A DNA stretch of 64,000 nucleotides from the NCBI GenBank assembly GCA_000499405.2, contig HG738139.1:318564-382563 (forward strand). Direction: 5' to 3'. Positions 12,175 to 24,200 of this stretch are shown here, one piece after another (the stretch's first letter is position 1; the number at the start of each line of letters is the position of its first letter). The stretch is from Onchocerca volvulus (Eukaryota > Nematoda > Chromadorea > Rhabditida > Onchocercidae). Made by a program: the position numbers and the translations under genes. A model generated the notes under the pieces. The model was not told where the DNA came from and ran no database searches. It saw only the letters and a program-made list of their open reading frames with translations.

Positions 12175-15100
12175 TATCGATCGGGCCCTCCCTTCCCCAT
12201 TCTTTCACTCCATTTCTTTTTTGTTGTTCAGTTTCAAAACTCTCAGCAATTAGTCACTTTTAATTTTAAAAAAATTTTGAAAAATGAGACGAAATTAGTT
12301 TCCCTTTCTTTTTCCGATTTCATCCCGGAATTTCGCTTATTTTTCTTCGGATTAATTTCCATTCTTCGTTCTTATCCCGCAAAAAAAGGAAAACAAAAAA
12401 GCAAAAATATGTGCACTATTTTATCGACTCTTTCTTCTTATTGCATGTTATTTTCACAGCTTCTCTTTTTCTTTTGTTTTTTTCCTTTTTTCCGAACATC
12501 ATTCCATGCACAATTTTGTTTTTCCGTATCATCAATTTGTTCTCGTTTGGAAATAATTTACATCTACTGGAGATTTATCGCAAGACCGGCAAATCTTCAG
12601 GGATAAGATGGAGACAAAGCGATTTTTCATAAATTCCTTGAAAAATGATTTACTGCGAAGATTTATCGATTTAAATATTCTCAATCATTTATATTTATTG
12701 ATTTACCCTTTCGAAAGAATTGTTTCTTTTTTTCTTCCTTTTTTTTCCGAAAAATTTTCTTTTTTAATGATTTCCAATTTCTCACTCTGTAAGAAATGAT
12801 ATTCGAATCAAATTGTTCAGTACGATTCAGAAATCCACAATTTTTGAAACTTAATCAAATATCTTTAAGAGAATTTCAATAAAATAATTTTCTTATATAT
12901 ATGTCTATAAGCGACAATCTTTCTTTTCTTTCGAGCTAAAAAGAAATAGAAATGTTGTTGATACTATATTGTTTGAATTAAATTTTAATTTGGATCTGCA
13001 TTCTTTTTAAATTAAATGCGAACATTGGCAAAAAATGTAAATTTTCGATTTTTATTATTGAAACTTCCAAAAATTAAAAATTCGAATCAGTAATTTCAAA
13101 AATTCATTTTTATGATTCTCCTTATTTTAACTATGACTCATCACCGCACATCATTGTTTGTCATTGATTTCAAATCAACTTTTATCATCGATGATGGTAT
13201 ATTCGTCATACCAAGCGAGCTACAAACACATTATCTTTTCATGAATTGATTACACGATTATAAACTTCTATTTCGAATATATCGATAATAGAATTAATTT
13301 TGGTTCATAAATTCGAATTTTAATTGTTCAATTTCAAAGAATTTTTGCAAAAACTTTCAAATATCCCATTCTTATATTTTAATCAATATTAATCGATAAC
13401 ATCGATTATTGTTTATTGAACATAGTTTTGTATTCGATCACATTTCATAAACTTTGCACTTACTTGCTGATAATAGACATAAGATCTATCTCTATCTATG
13501 AATATATTAGAGTAATTAACCTAGATACTTCAAGTACCATTGGTACCATCAGCCAATATCGGCAAGCGAAAGATATATTCATTGAGGTATATTCAGAGAC
13601 GTATTCATGAGAGATATATTTCTGATCGGTAAATATTTTTCTCATTATCTAGAATTATGCTACTAATTATTAATTGGTGAAACTAATAATTTCGAGATGG
13701 AAAGTAGACGAAATTAGGATGGGAAATAAAGGTACCATTAGTTTGTCAAAAGCCATCATCTTCTACGAGAAGGATATCTATTTGTAAATAGCATTCCGTG
13801 GTTTGTATAATTTTGTGTTCTCGAGGAAATTTCAATAATAATAGAAAGAATTCATTCTTCAGCAGCGTAGTCATAAATTTGTAAATTATTACTTTCTTTT
13901 GCATTATTTGGTTTTGTTTTCTGAAATTACTTTTTGCTTTTTCAAATAATTATTTCCCTCTGTTTTGTATATAGGTATTTAAGCATGCAACTTAACAAAA
14001 AACTAGTAAATAAAAAAGTAGGCAAGTAAATAAGTAAAAAAAATCACAATGATTAATTAAAAATTATTTCTTAGTCCGGTGGAATATTTTTAATTAAAAA
14101 TTTTATTCATTATAAAATTAGAATTTTTGCAGAAGGAAAATACAAGCTTGCGAATTAAAATTTAAGAAAATAAAAATGAATTTTTAGCATTGGTATTGAA
14201 TTTTGGGAAAAAATTTGCATGTAATGAAATTTCACGTTAGTTTTTCTGATTGTTTCTTTTCATTTTATTTTGTTAATGCAAATATATCAATTGATGAATT
14301 GAGTGGAGCAGCGATTCCTAATCAGACAATTTCTGTTTAATGTTTGAAAATTGTTCTGTCAAGTTAAAAAGATAGCATGGAGAACTTGTTCAATTTCAGT
14401 AGGAAAGTTAATGTTAGAAGTTTACGTTTATTTACCGTAGTTTAATAGTCATATGAATAGAAAAATTATAATCTGACACTTTTTTTCTCAATTTTCAGCA
14501 ATGATTTTGATGATTATGTGAGTGATCGAGCGGTTTCAAAGCAATGAGATAAATAATAATTGACTAAGCAATTCTAAGGAGTTAGACAATTAAGAAAATG
14601 GTCAAACACGCTCAGGATAATTAGGTAAATAAGGAAATGGTTGAAATTTTCAAGATAAATAAATAAGGCAGCGATCATATAATTTCAGAATAGTTAAGTA
14701 AATAAATACAGTACTGACCGCATAATATCGAGCTGTGATACGAACATTTCCTCTCGTCAAATCGATTGATTGTAGAAGTGTTCGTTTTGTCGTAAACAAG
14801 AGGACTTTCTCCTTTCTTCCCAAATTTGTGTATCATTTCTTCGTTTTTATGTTTTCGAATTTGTACCGAAGTTCATAGTTCATCATAATACTCATTTATC
14901 TTCTTCTTGTGATTTGAGAAAAAGGAAAAAAAAACATTTTAATTTATTATTTGTAAACTGGATGAGCAAATTTCACATTCTAAATCAATCAAACAATTTA
15001 AACTACTGAAATGAATAGGTAAATAGTTGGAATAATCCAAAATAAGCAAGTAATTAATTTGTATGGATTTACTCATTATTTAAATTTATTAACAAATGTT

Positions 15101-15243
15101 ACATAAACTTCTATTTCTTTAAAGTCGAAAAAATTATTCAAACATAAATTTCACATTTAAACAATTCTGATATAAGTAGATTTATTTTACAGGCTTTCCG
15201 TGATCGTACGTAAAATTAAACAATTCTCATATTGCGCGAAATT

Positions 15244-18200
15244 ATGGATGATGATAGAGAAGAAGAATGCGTTGCGGTAAGTTTTTTAATTTTACTGCAG
15301 TATTTCAAAATTTCGAATTTTTAGATTAATTAAGCTAAGAAGTTTGAAGAGAAGAGAAAGTAATACGGAAAATCTCTTGTGAAACTATTTGAAAATTATT
15401 GCTATGAAAAGAAGAAATATTTTGAGTGAATTCCGGGAATTTTTGCAAGTTTTTTATTTTTTAAATACAAATTTAAATGACTCATCATATCGGTGGGAAA
15501 TTATTGCATAAAATCTTTTTCCAGGTTAAATTACGTGAAGATGAATTCAATGGTTTAATAGGAAATATCGCAGGCGGAATCCTTCACGATAAAGTTGGTG
15601 GTACTGCTGGTAACATTCTTGGTAACCTGGTAGATAGTTTCGGCAGCCATGGAAGTACTTTTTTTTTCTTTTCAAAATTGCTCTTTTAATGCATAAACAT
15701 TGATAGTCATAAAACAGAATTGAAAGAATGATCAAACATCAGCATGAATGGTATCATTGAAGGTTCGTAACAAATGAGTTTCATCATAGGAATTTCAGCA
15801 TCAGAATATTATTATTCAGCACCAGCTCCTTATTGGCTAAAAAAGAAGAGAAGTAGAATCAGCTGTCTTTCCAAAAAATTTTTATGAGGAGATAAAAAGT
15901 TAACTATAATTGTATAACTTTATCTGAACGAATGGAAAGACAGAATCATCGTTATCAGATTTTTTTACAATCATCCTTAAGAAGAGAACAAGAATGTACT
16001 GAAAAATAAAGATGATTAAAAAAATATAAAAAATATATAGCTGGTTAAAAAAATGAAAAATATATGATTGAAAAAAACATAAAAAAATATATCTATTAAC
16101 TTTAAATATCACTGAATATTTACTAGCCTTAGGTAATACCTTCTTGCAGCAATCATCGCTAAATTCAAGTGTAGAAAAATAAAAATAAACTTTTTTGTAT
16201 GTTTTGCTTTTACTTGAGAACGGTGAATGAAATATTGGAGAGAAAATTCTTAAATTTGTTGAAATCAATAAATAAAGTATGTTTAGGCAAGGTATAAATG
16301 ATAGGCAAGATATAAGAAGCTTTTATTTTTGAAATGATTTTCAGCTGGATCTGGAGGCGGAGGATGCAATCAAGGGGGTGGATATGGAGGTGGTTACGGC
16401 AGTTACGGAAGTGGTGGATATGATCAGAGTGGATATGGTGCAGCAGGATTTGGTAGTGGTTATGGAGGTGGTGTAGATTTCGGAGGAGGATATGATAATC
16501 GTAATAGATATGAAAATAGAGAGCAGAGGAGTGAAAATAGCGGTGCAATTGGATTAGTTGGAAATCTGATCGGTAATTAATTATTTCACTATTGAATCTT
16601 TGAAATTTAGAATGATTTTATTATTTTCATTTGCCAAATCGCATTTTATATCGGTATTTATATTCTTAAATTTTCAGATGTCAATCTAAATTTTCCATCA
16701 GTAAAGATATAAAAAATGAATTTTTTATTAATAGAATGTATGTAGGGAAGGGAAAGGATTTTGATGTTTTGGATATCTATGTTCACACAAAAGATTTTTT
16801 CTTTTTTAGTCATTATAGAAGAATTAATTAACTTAAGTAAACTAGTGTCAATCTCACAAACTGGTAAATGTTCTGCAAGATCAAATTTTTTAAACTTAAA
16901 TGGCTCATAAAACCCACGATAATCGTCATTACAATCATGTTTGTCTCTATTAACCTTACCTTTATCAACTAAAAATTCAATACAGTAGGTACCCCAACTC
17001 ATGCAAAGACAGCAAAGGGCGACTAAGAGTTGCTGCTGCAATTGGCACTGGTAAAAAGGATGGTATTGAAAGGTGTGAAGTCATTTGGGTCTTCCATGTT
17101 TCTTTTTCTCTTATGCCGCAAAAAATAATTGTTCAGTATTTGTAATACATAGCTTTGAGTTATTTGTCAAAAAATTTAAGGTGAAATATTGGGTGGAAAA
17201 AATCGTAGCGATGGTGGAGGTGGTAACGATGGTTACAATGATTATAGAAATGGTGGTAGAGGTTATGATGATGATTACAATCGAAGAAAACCACACAAAA
17301 TGCGTAAGTTTATTTTTTTTGCTATCTTTGTAGACCTAAAAAATTCAACGAGATTGTCGGAATTTCAGGAAAAAAAATAAATCGGAAGTATTCAATTTGA
17401 AATCATATATTTTGTCCTAGCATAAATTATGCATACTAATAATCGTTTTCAAACATTAACATCCTTAAATCTTTACTTTTCTATTGAACAAAAGAAACTA
17501 ACAATTTCATATTTGTAATTCGCTTCAAGGGAATTTTAAGGATAAATTTTTTTGGAAGTTAGGCAAATTAATGTAATTCATATTGATGGCAGTAAACTTT
17601 TCACTATAGCAATGATTAGCGTTGTATTTTAAATTTGATTATTTAATTATTCGTCTTAATTATCTATTAATTTTTAAGTATAGAGATGAATATTCAGTTT
17701 TATGAAGTCTTTGTTAGTAATAGTGCTTGCATATTGAAAAAATTATAATGATGAGTAATTCTTTTCTGCATTTTTTAAACTCGCATATATTTACAGTAAT
17801 AATAGTAATATATGTCTTTTTTTTTTTTTTTTTTTTAGTTTTTTAATCATTCATTAATAGTTGCAATCAATTTTATATACACTAGTATGCATCTTCAATT
17901 TCGGACTAATTTCATTTGGAATTACCAAGTTTTGCCTGAAATATGTATAATTGAATAATAGGAGGATTCCTTACATTAGAGAATTTATAGATTTATCATA
18001 CACTTTTAGGCAGTCATAGTTTAACAGTATTCCTTTTCCAAAAGATGAAATTAATCTATAGGAAGCAGGGAAGTATTTGTATATTGTTTTTGTTTTGGTT
18101 TTTGTTTTTGTTTTTTTTTTTTTTTCGGCTCTTCAGCTACTCTTTCTTTGTTCATGTAGATTGGATGTTCTTACACCGTAAACAAATAAATTATTCGTTC

Positions 18201-21200
18201 TTTTTTCTCTCCCTTCTTTTCTGAACAGTTTTGTGTGCATTTTCATTTTTTTTCGAAATGTGCAAATAGTATTATTTATATTTCCATTTTTCTCTTGTTT
18301 TACTGTTGCAATGTATGAAGAAAAACAGTTGTCTAACCATAATGATTTAGTTAGAAAACAGTATATCCATTTACTATGTATTTTATCAGAAGAACTTACC
18401 ACTAAACTTGGGCTGGACATTATCAAAAAGAAGAATATTCCAGATTGAATGTGAGATTTTAAAAAAAAAAACGTACTAACATCTTCTTTTTTTTTTTTTG
18501 TTTTTTGCTTGAGTTTTGTTATTTGTTTGAACTTCTTATACAAATACAAACTGAGTCAACTTTGTTTGTTTCTAAAAAATAGAAAAAAAACAAAGTTACA
18601 GTTTTAATTAATTGACTTTTTTATTATTATTTGGGAATAATTCGGATATTCTTATATATATATATATATATATATATAATTTGTTTTATTATTAGTAAAC
18701 TGTGGCTTCTCTCAGCTAATTATTTTCTCCTCAGAAGGATTTCTTTTTATTTACTGTCTCAGAAATTTATTATTTTTTTTTCCCTCCTCAATTTTTTTAA
18801 AAGTATATTAATAAAAAATACTCCTCAATGATCTCCGCAAGTTCTCCACGATTCTCATCGAATTTTGACACAACTTTGCATTCGAATAGGCGCGTGCTCT
18901 CAGATAAACATACTTTTTTTCACGTTTCATGTCCATAATAATTAAAATAAATGAGGGGGCGGAGTTTATTGACTCCGCCTTCTTTTTTTCTCTCATTCTC
19001 CTTCTTTCCCCCATCTCTCTAATAATAATGATCATCTTCCTTTTTTCTCTCCTTCTTCTTCCTCCCATTTCTCTCTATTGCTATGCTTATTATATTACAT
19101 GGATTTATTTAAGGAAAGAAGGAGAAAAATGATAAAAAGAATTAAAATGCTTTCTGATATGGCATATAAATATAAAAATTTTTGCCTTTGTAATGAATCT
19201 GAAAAAAATTCTAAATACCTGTTAAAATTTGAATTTGAAATTCCTTTTCTATAATAAAAATTAGCTTAATTTGTTTGAAAAAAGGCATCAATTTAATCCA
19301 CAGAAATTTAATTACATTGATTCTAAATATTTCTTAGGATCAATCTTTTGCTCAGTTAATCTTATCCGACTTAATTTTGATTTAACTTGATTCGATGTAA
19401 ATTTAATACTAAAATATTAACTCGTAACTTTCTTCATTTTTCCATAGACTAAATATTCAAATCCATCAGAAGTATTGGTGACTTATAATTTGATATAATT
19501 GATATTAATTCTTTCTTTTTTAAATTTTATTCATATTACACCTTAATCTGTTTATTTTTATTTATCTATAATGTGCTTACAAATCGCGAACAAAGTTCTG
19601 AGTCAATTGGGAATGCCATGACCGAATCGATCTGCTACTGTTTTGCTTGATGTAGAATTGTGTCGCCAACAAAATTACAACACGACTGATTTTTTGTCAT
19701 ATGTGCAATCAAATATTCCTTAATTAATGTTTGAGCAGAAAGGCATTTACGATCAAATAACTGTCAGTAAGGAAGTTGGAGAAATTTTCTTTTTAGATGC
19801 GCCAAGAGGAACTAGTAAAACATTCCTAATTAGAATGATTCTGGCAACAATTCGATCCCAAAATGCCATAACCATAGCTCTTGCATCGTCCGAATAGCTG
19901 CAACATTGCTACCAGGCGAAGAACTGCTCATTCCGTTTTGAAATTGTCATTGAGCATGCAATTCATTGGAACTCCGCATGCAACGTTTCCAAAACATCTG
20001 ACATGGGAAAAGTATTGCAAAATGCAAATTTATTGTATGAAATGAATGTACAATAGCGCACAAAAAATCGGTGGAGGCTGTGGATCTATCATTGCAAGAT
20101 TCGCGTCGAAATATCGGACCATTTGGGAACCCATTAATATCGCTTACAGGAGATTTCAGGCGAATATCTGTAATTTTGTAATTCCTCGATCTGTAATTAT
20201 CTGTAATTCCCCGATCAATACCAGCGGACGAAATAAATGATTGCCTGAAATACTCTACTTTTTGAGCGACACGTAATGATGTTAAAATTAACTACAAATA
20301 TGCGTGTTCAGTTGCGAAACGATCGATCAGCTAGAATATTCTCACATTAATTGCTGGAAATTGGGAACGGAAAAGTGCCGGTTGATCTGACCTTAGGGCG
20401 AATTTCATTGCCTTATAACTTCTGCAATTTAATAACGTCAAAAAAAGAGTTGGTTGAAAAAATATTTCCCGATATTTAAACCAATTATAAGAATCATGAT
20501 TGGTTGAGTGAGCGAGCTACTCTTGCGGCTAAGAACAAAGACATTGACGAACTTAACGATATTTTACATTCTGACATTCGAAGTGAGACAGTCACATATA
20601 AGTCCGTCGACACTATTGTGGAAGCAGATGAAGCGGTTATGAATCCAACAGAATTTTTGAATTCACTCGATCTGCCACGGATACCACTGCACCTTCGGCA
20701 ATTGAAAATCAGTATGACAGTTATCATATTGGAAATATTAACCAGCCAAAATTTTGTAGCGGCACGTAGTTTGCTGTAAAAGAAATTAATGAGCAGTATC
20801 GTAAAAGCAAGTCTTGACAGGACCTTTCGAAGGTAAGGATGTCCTCATTCTTCGCATTCCTATGATTCCAATAGATTTGCTATTTCAGCTAGAGAGATTG
20901 CAGTTCCCAGTTCGGTTGGTATTTTCATTCACCATCAGCAAAACTCAGGGTCAGTCTTTAGAATTGTGCGGTTTAGATCTAAAGACGGATTGCTTTTCAC
21001 ATGGACAGTTATATGTTGCATGTTCTAGAATAGGCAAACCAGATAATTTCTATATCTACACAGACAATGGAACAACAAGAAATACTGTACAACTACAAGT
21101 ATTGTGAAATTAAACATATTAGATATGGCAAAAACTGAAAGATGTCAAATAACGCCATGACAATAATTCTAAAACAAGAAATACTATAGTTCAAATGGCG

Positions 21201-24200
21201 CGATATAGTTTCAAAGGGACGACAAACATGTTGCCACCAAAACATTCCATTTCACAGATAAACGACAAAGATCGACGCAGCAACAGCAATAGTTCGGAGT
21301 TCCAAGGGTTCCAGTTTGACAGTTCAAAGCTACACAACAAGTAGCAATAATCGAACAGTTCACTTGAATAGTATTCTTTTCTATTATCGACAAAGGAAAG
21401 AGTAACCCAGTGATTAATTTGCTTGAATGTTCTCCGAGAATTGTTTGTTACGAAGAAACATTCTTCATCAGTCAATAAAACATTTCTCAACAGCATTCAT
21501 TTCTCGCACGCAAGACACAAAAACCTCTTCACACTTATTGCTGACCGGCTTAATCACAATAGCAAGAATCAGTCTCCAGTTCAATCAAACTACAAATCAA
21601 ATTACAAAGTATCAGTTTTTTTCCCAAAACTAGAAAAATGCGCTTTCTCTTTTCTTTTTTTTCCAAACTAAACCAGATTGAGCTACAGCAACGCGTTTAT
21701 AAAAACGTACGTGTATTCGAATGCAAAGTTGTGTCAAAATTTCAAAACAATAAGTAGGGACTTTTCAATATCTAAGATTTTGAATTAATATGGATAAGGC
21801 GCGTGTTTCGGAGGCTTAAGATTTTGAACAAACGAACATTGACATTTTTATTTATATAGAATAACTGAAGCCGGACAGCGAAGCTTGGCAGGCCCCTACA
21901 AACTAGCTGGATCGGCTACGCGGAGCGTGGCCGCATCCATCTAGTTGTAAATAATTTCGCGATGATCAAAATAAGTTTTCCGTAGTATGATAAAATGCAC
22001 TATTCATTTCTTTCCGCAGGAGATTGTGGTAATTATTAAATCTCATCTTTTATCCTTCCAATTCAATGTTTTTTGCGCATAATAAACTAAGATATTTCCT
22101 TGAGACGAACATTATTTCGAATTATTTCCTGGAGTTTTTATATACAAATCCCTAACTTTTTTTTTTTTTTTTTAAATTATTTTCGTTCATAGTATGCCTC
22201 TATTTGTTGTATGTTATCTACTTGTTCATACGGATACTAATTACCCTTTTGACTAATGATAATTTCTGACAGTAGTGGCAAAAAAAAAAGAAAAAAACGA
22301 AAACGGAAAAAAGAAGATTTCATAATCTGGTTTTGACTGTGTGGGATTTTCTAGTAAATTGTTTTATTATTCTTGTTTTTTTCTTTTTCCGTTGTTTTTA
22401 CTTTTTGATGGGTTGTTAGTTTTTATTTTTTTCTTTAGCTTTTAATAGTTTTAAATTTTTGGTTGCTTATTTTATATATTTTCTTATCTATTGTTTTTTA
22501 TAATTCTTTTTCTCCATTTTTTGTGATTGAGTTTAAAGGGAAGTTTTTTTATAGATTTTTATGCTCGTTTCGTTTAGAAATTTTTACCTAATTTTCATCA
22601 TTTTGATAGTTTTATTGTGAGTTTTAATATCTTTTTTTTGTGGGGGGTTTCGCTTATTTTTTTTCCTCTTCGAGGATTTTTCATATTGATGTTTTGATGG
22701 TTTTTTTTTTTTTACATTGTTTTTCTTATTTTTTTAGGTTTTAATATTAGTATAAGTTTATTATTTTTGATTTTCGATTAAAAGATCAGTTATTACGAAT
22801 AGATTTTTGTTAATTTTCTAAATTGATTTTGGGTATTTTTCTCGTTTATTTTGTTATTTTTTTTTTTTTTTTTTTTTTTTTTTTGTTTTTTTTTCTTCTT
22901 TTTTTTTATTATTTTTGGTCTTCTTAATTTTTGTGTTCTTGATTATATTGTTTGGTGGAGAGTTTTTGTTATTTGTACTTTTGTTTTTATCTTTTATTTT
23001 TTTGTTGGTGAGGGACGGGATTTAGATGTTGTTTGGTTAATTATTATGTTGTTCGGGAGGTTTGTGGTTATTTTTTGGTTTTTGATGATTGAAAGTTACA
23101 GTTTTGTTGCTTATATTGAATTCTGGATCGTTCGTTTTTTGTTTTTGACTTTTTATTGTTTTAGATAATTTGGTGAAATGATTTATTTTGTGGTTTTTAA
23201 CTTTATAAGAACCTATTATTATTTTACTGGTTTTTGGTATTGTAATTATATATTTTCGAAGTTTTTTTCTCCATTTTTCTGCTTGTAAATTTTTTTCACA
23301 TCTACTATTTATAGCTAATTAGTAGAGGAAATAATAGCGTAATTTCAAATTATTCTCTCCTCATTATATTTTTTCACTGAATGCTGTCATTTTAATTTTT
23401 GTTGTTTGAATGTTTCGCTTATTATATCCTATCGAGTTCAAGTTTAGATTTAGAAAGAATTTTCAATATTTATTTTTTGCTTTTCGTAATTAAAAATATT
23501 ATGTTCAGTCGAGATACCTTCACTATGCTAGCATGCTGTATGGATCCAGAACGTGATCGTTCTGGTGAACATCACATAAAATGTTATAAAGTTAAAGGTA
23601 ATTAGAAAAATTTTGTCAGTCAGAAAAAGTGACTTGAATTTTTTTTAAATTTAAGTCTTCCGATTATCAAATTTAAATTTTTGCACAAATTATATATGGT
23701 AATAGATTTGGAAATGTTACTGAACTATTTTCATATTTCAGGTGACCAAATTGGTGATATCATCGGAGGTTTCATTTCGGGTGGAGGAGGTAGTGGTAGT
23801 AGTGGTTCTCGCGGTAATGATTCATTTTCTATCGAAACAAATGAATTTTCTTCATTTATTTTGCTGGAATTCTTTTTATAGAGAAAGTAGCTATCGATTA
23901 TTTTAGCCAAATAATTTCAGGTGGCGGTGGTGGTGTCAATGTTGGTGATATTGCTGGCATTATTGGTGGCCTAGCTGGGCCAGGCAGTAAAGGTGATAAA
24001 CTTGGTGGCCTCATCAGTGGTATTGGCGGATTAATTGGCAAAAAAGGACAATATCGAGGTGGAGGTAATTTTTGTTATGCCATTTGTTTCTCCTTGAATA
24101 ATTAAGTCATTTTATTTGATTTTCTTCAGTTTAGTTTAGTTTTACAATTTTAAATTCTTTCAGAAATTTTTGAATATATATCGCCTCATTACTTCTAAGA

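Larger units (their letters stand above)
10034..15192. other. Gene-poor spacer before the calpain gene
   Basis: No exon supported. Contents worth noting are two motif clusters (about 10863-10930 and 11439-11460), a perfect 22-base palindrome (11687-11708), a second near-perfect palindrome (12154-12174), and pyrimidine-rich stretches at 10090-10250 and 12280-12790 whose Phe/Leu/Ser-rich open frames look like composition artefacts. Confidence 0.5.
17304..23741. other. Large calpain intron (6.4 kb) hosting mobile and skewed DNA
   Basis: The exon ending at 17303 and the one starting at 23742 are both phase 1 and join cleanly, so this is one intron of the long isoform. In order it contains AT-rich DNA, T-rich runs, a (TA)n tract (18653-18679), a GC-rich hairpin (18958-18979), a Helitron remnant, an inverted repeat (21896-21950), a T/G-skewed block (about 22300-23300) and an alternative first exon (23501-23597). 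Confidence 0.75.

Noticed and set aside
12277..12632. Overlapping Phe/Ser-rich frames of 109 and 73 codons
   Set aside because: Pyrimidine-rich, low-complexity DNA; no splice context or family similarity.
16210..16548. His-rich minus-strand open frame
   Set aside because: It is the antisense of the GYG-rich calpain exon at 16345-16572; His/Leu codons arise from the complement of Gly/Tyr codons.
16970..17052. Extra plus-strand calpain exon (acceptor TACAG at about 16985, donor at about 17051)
   Set aside because: The only open frame needs an incoming phase 2, whereas the preceding exon ends in phase 1; in phase 1 it hits a TAA.
18133..18549. 138-codon minus-strand frame
   Set aside because: Lys/Phe-rich translation of A/T homopolymers in an intron; no motif.
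18958..19000. Hairpin followed by T-rich run as a rho-independent terminator
   Set aside because: The window is eukaryotic; such terminators do not apply, and it lies inside an intron.
21191..21496. 101-codon minus-strand frame next to the Helitron relic
   Set aside because: Composition is less biased than noise, but I find no family; it is probably part of the element's non-coding DNA.
22851..23168. 105-codon Phe/Val-rich open frame
   Set aside because: Caused by the T/G-skewed block and a T28 run. No recognisable family in the standard code, and I could not place it as a mitochondrial gene either.
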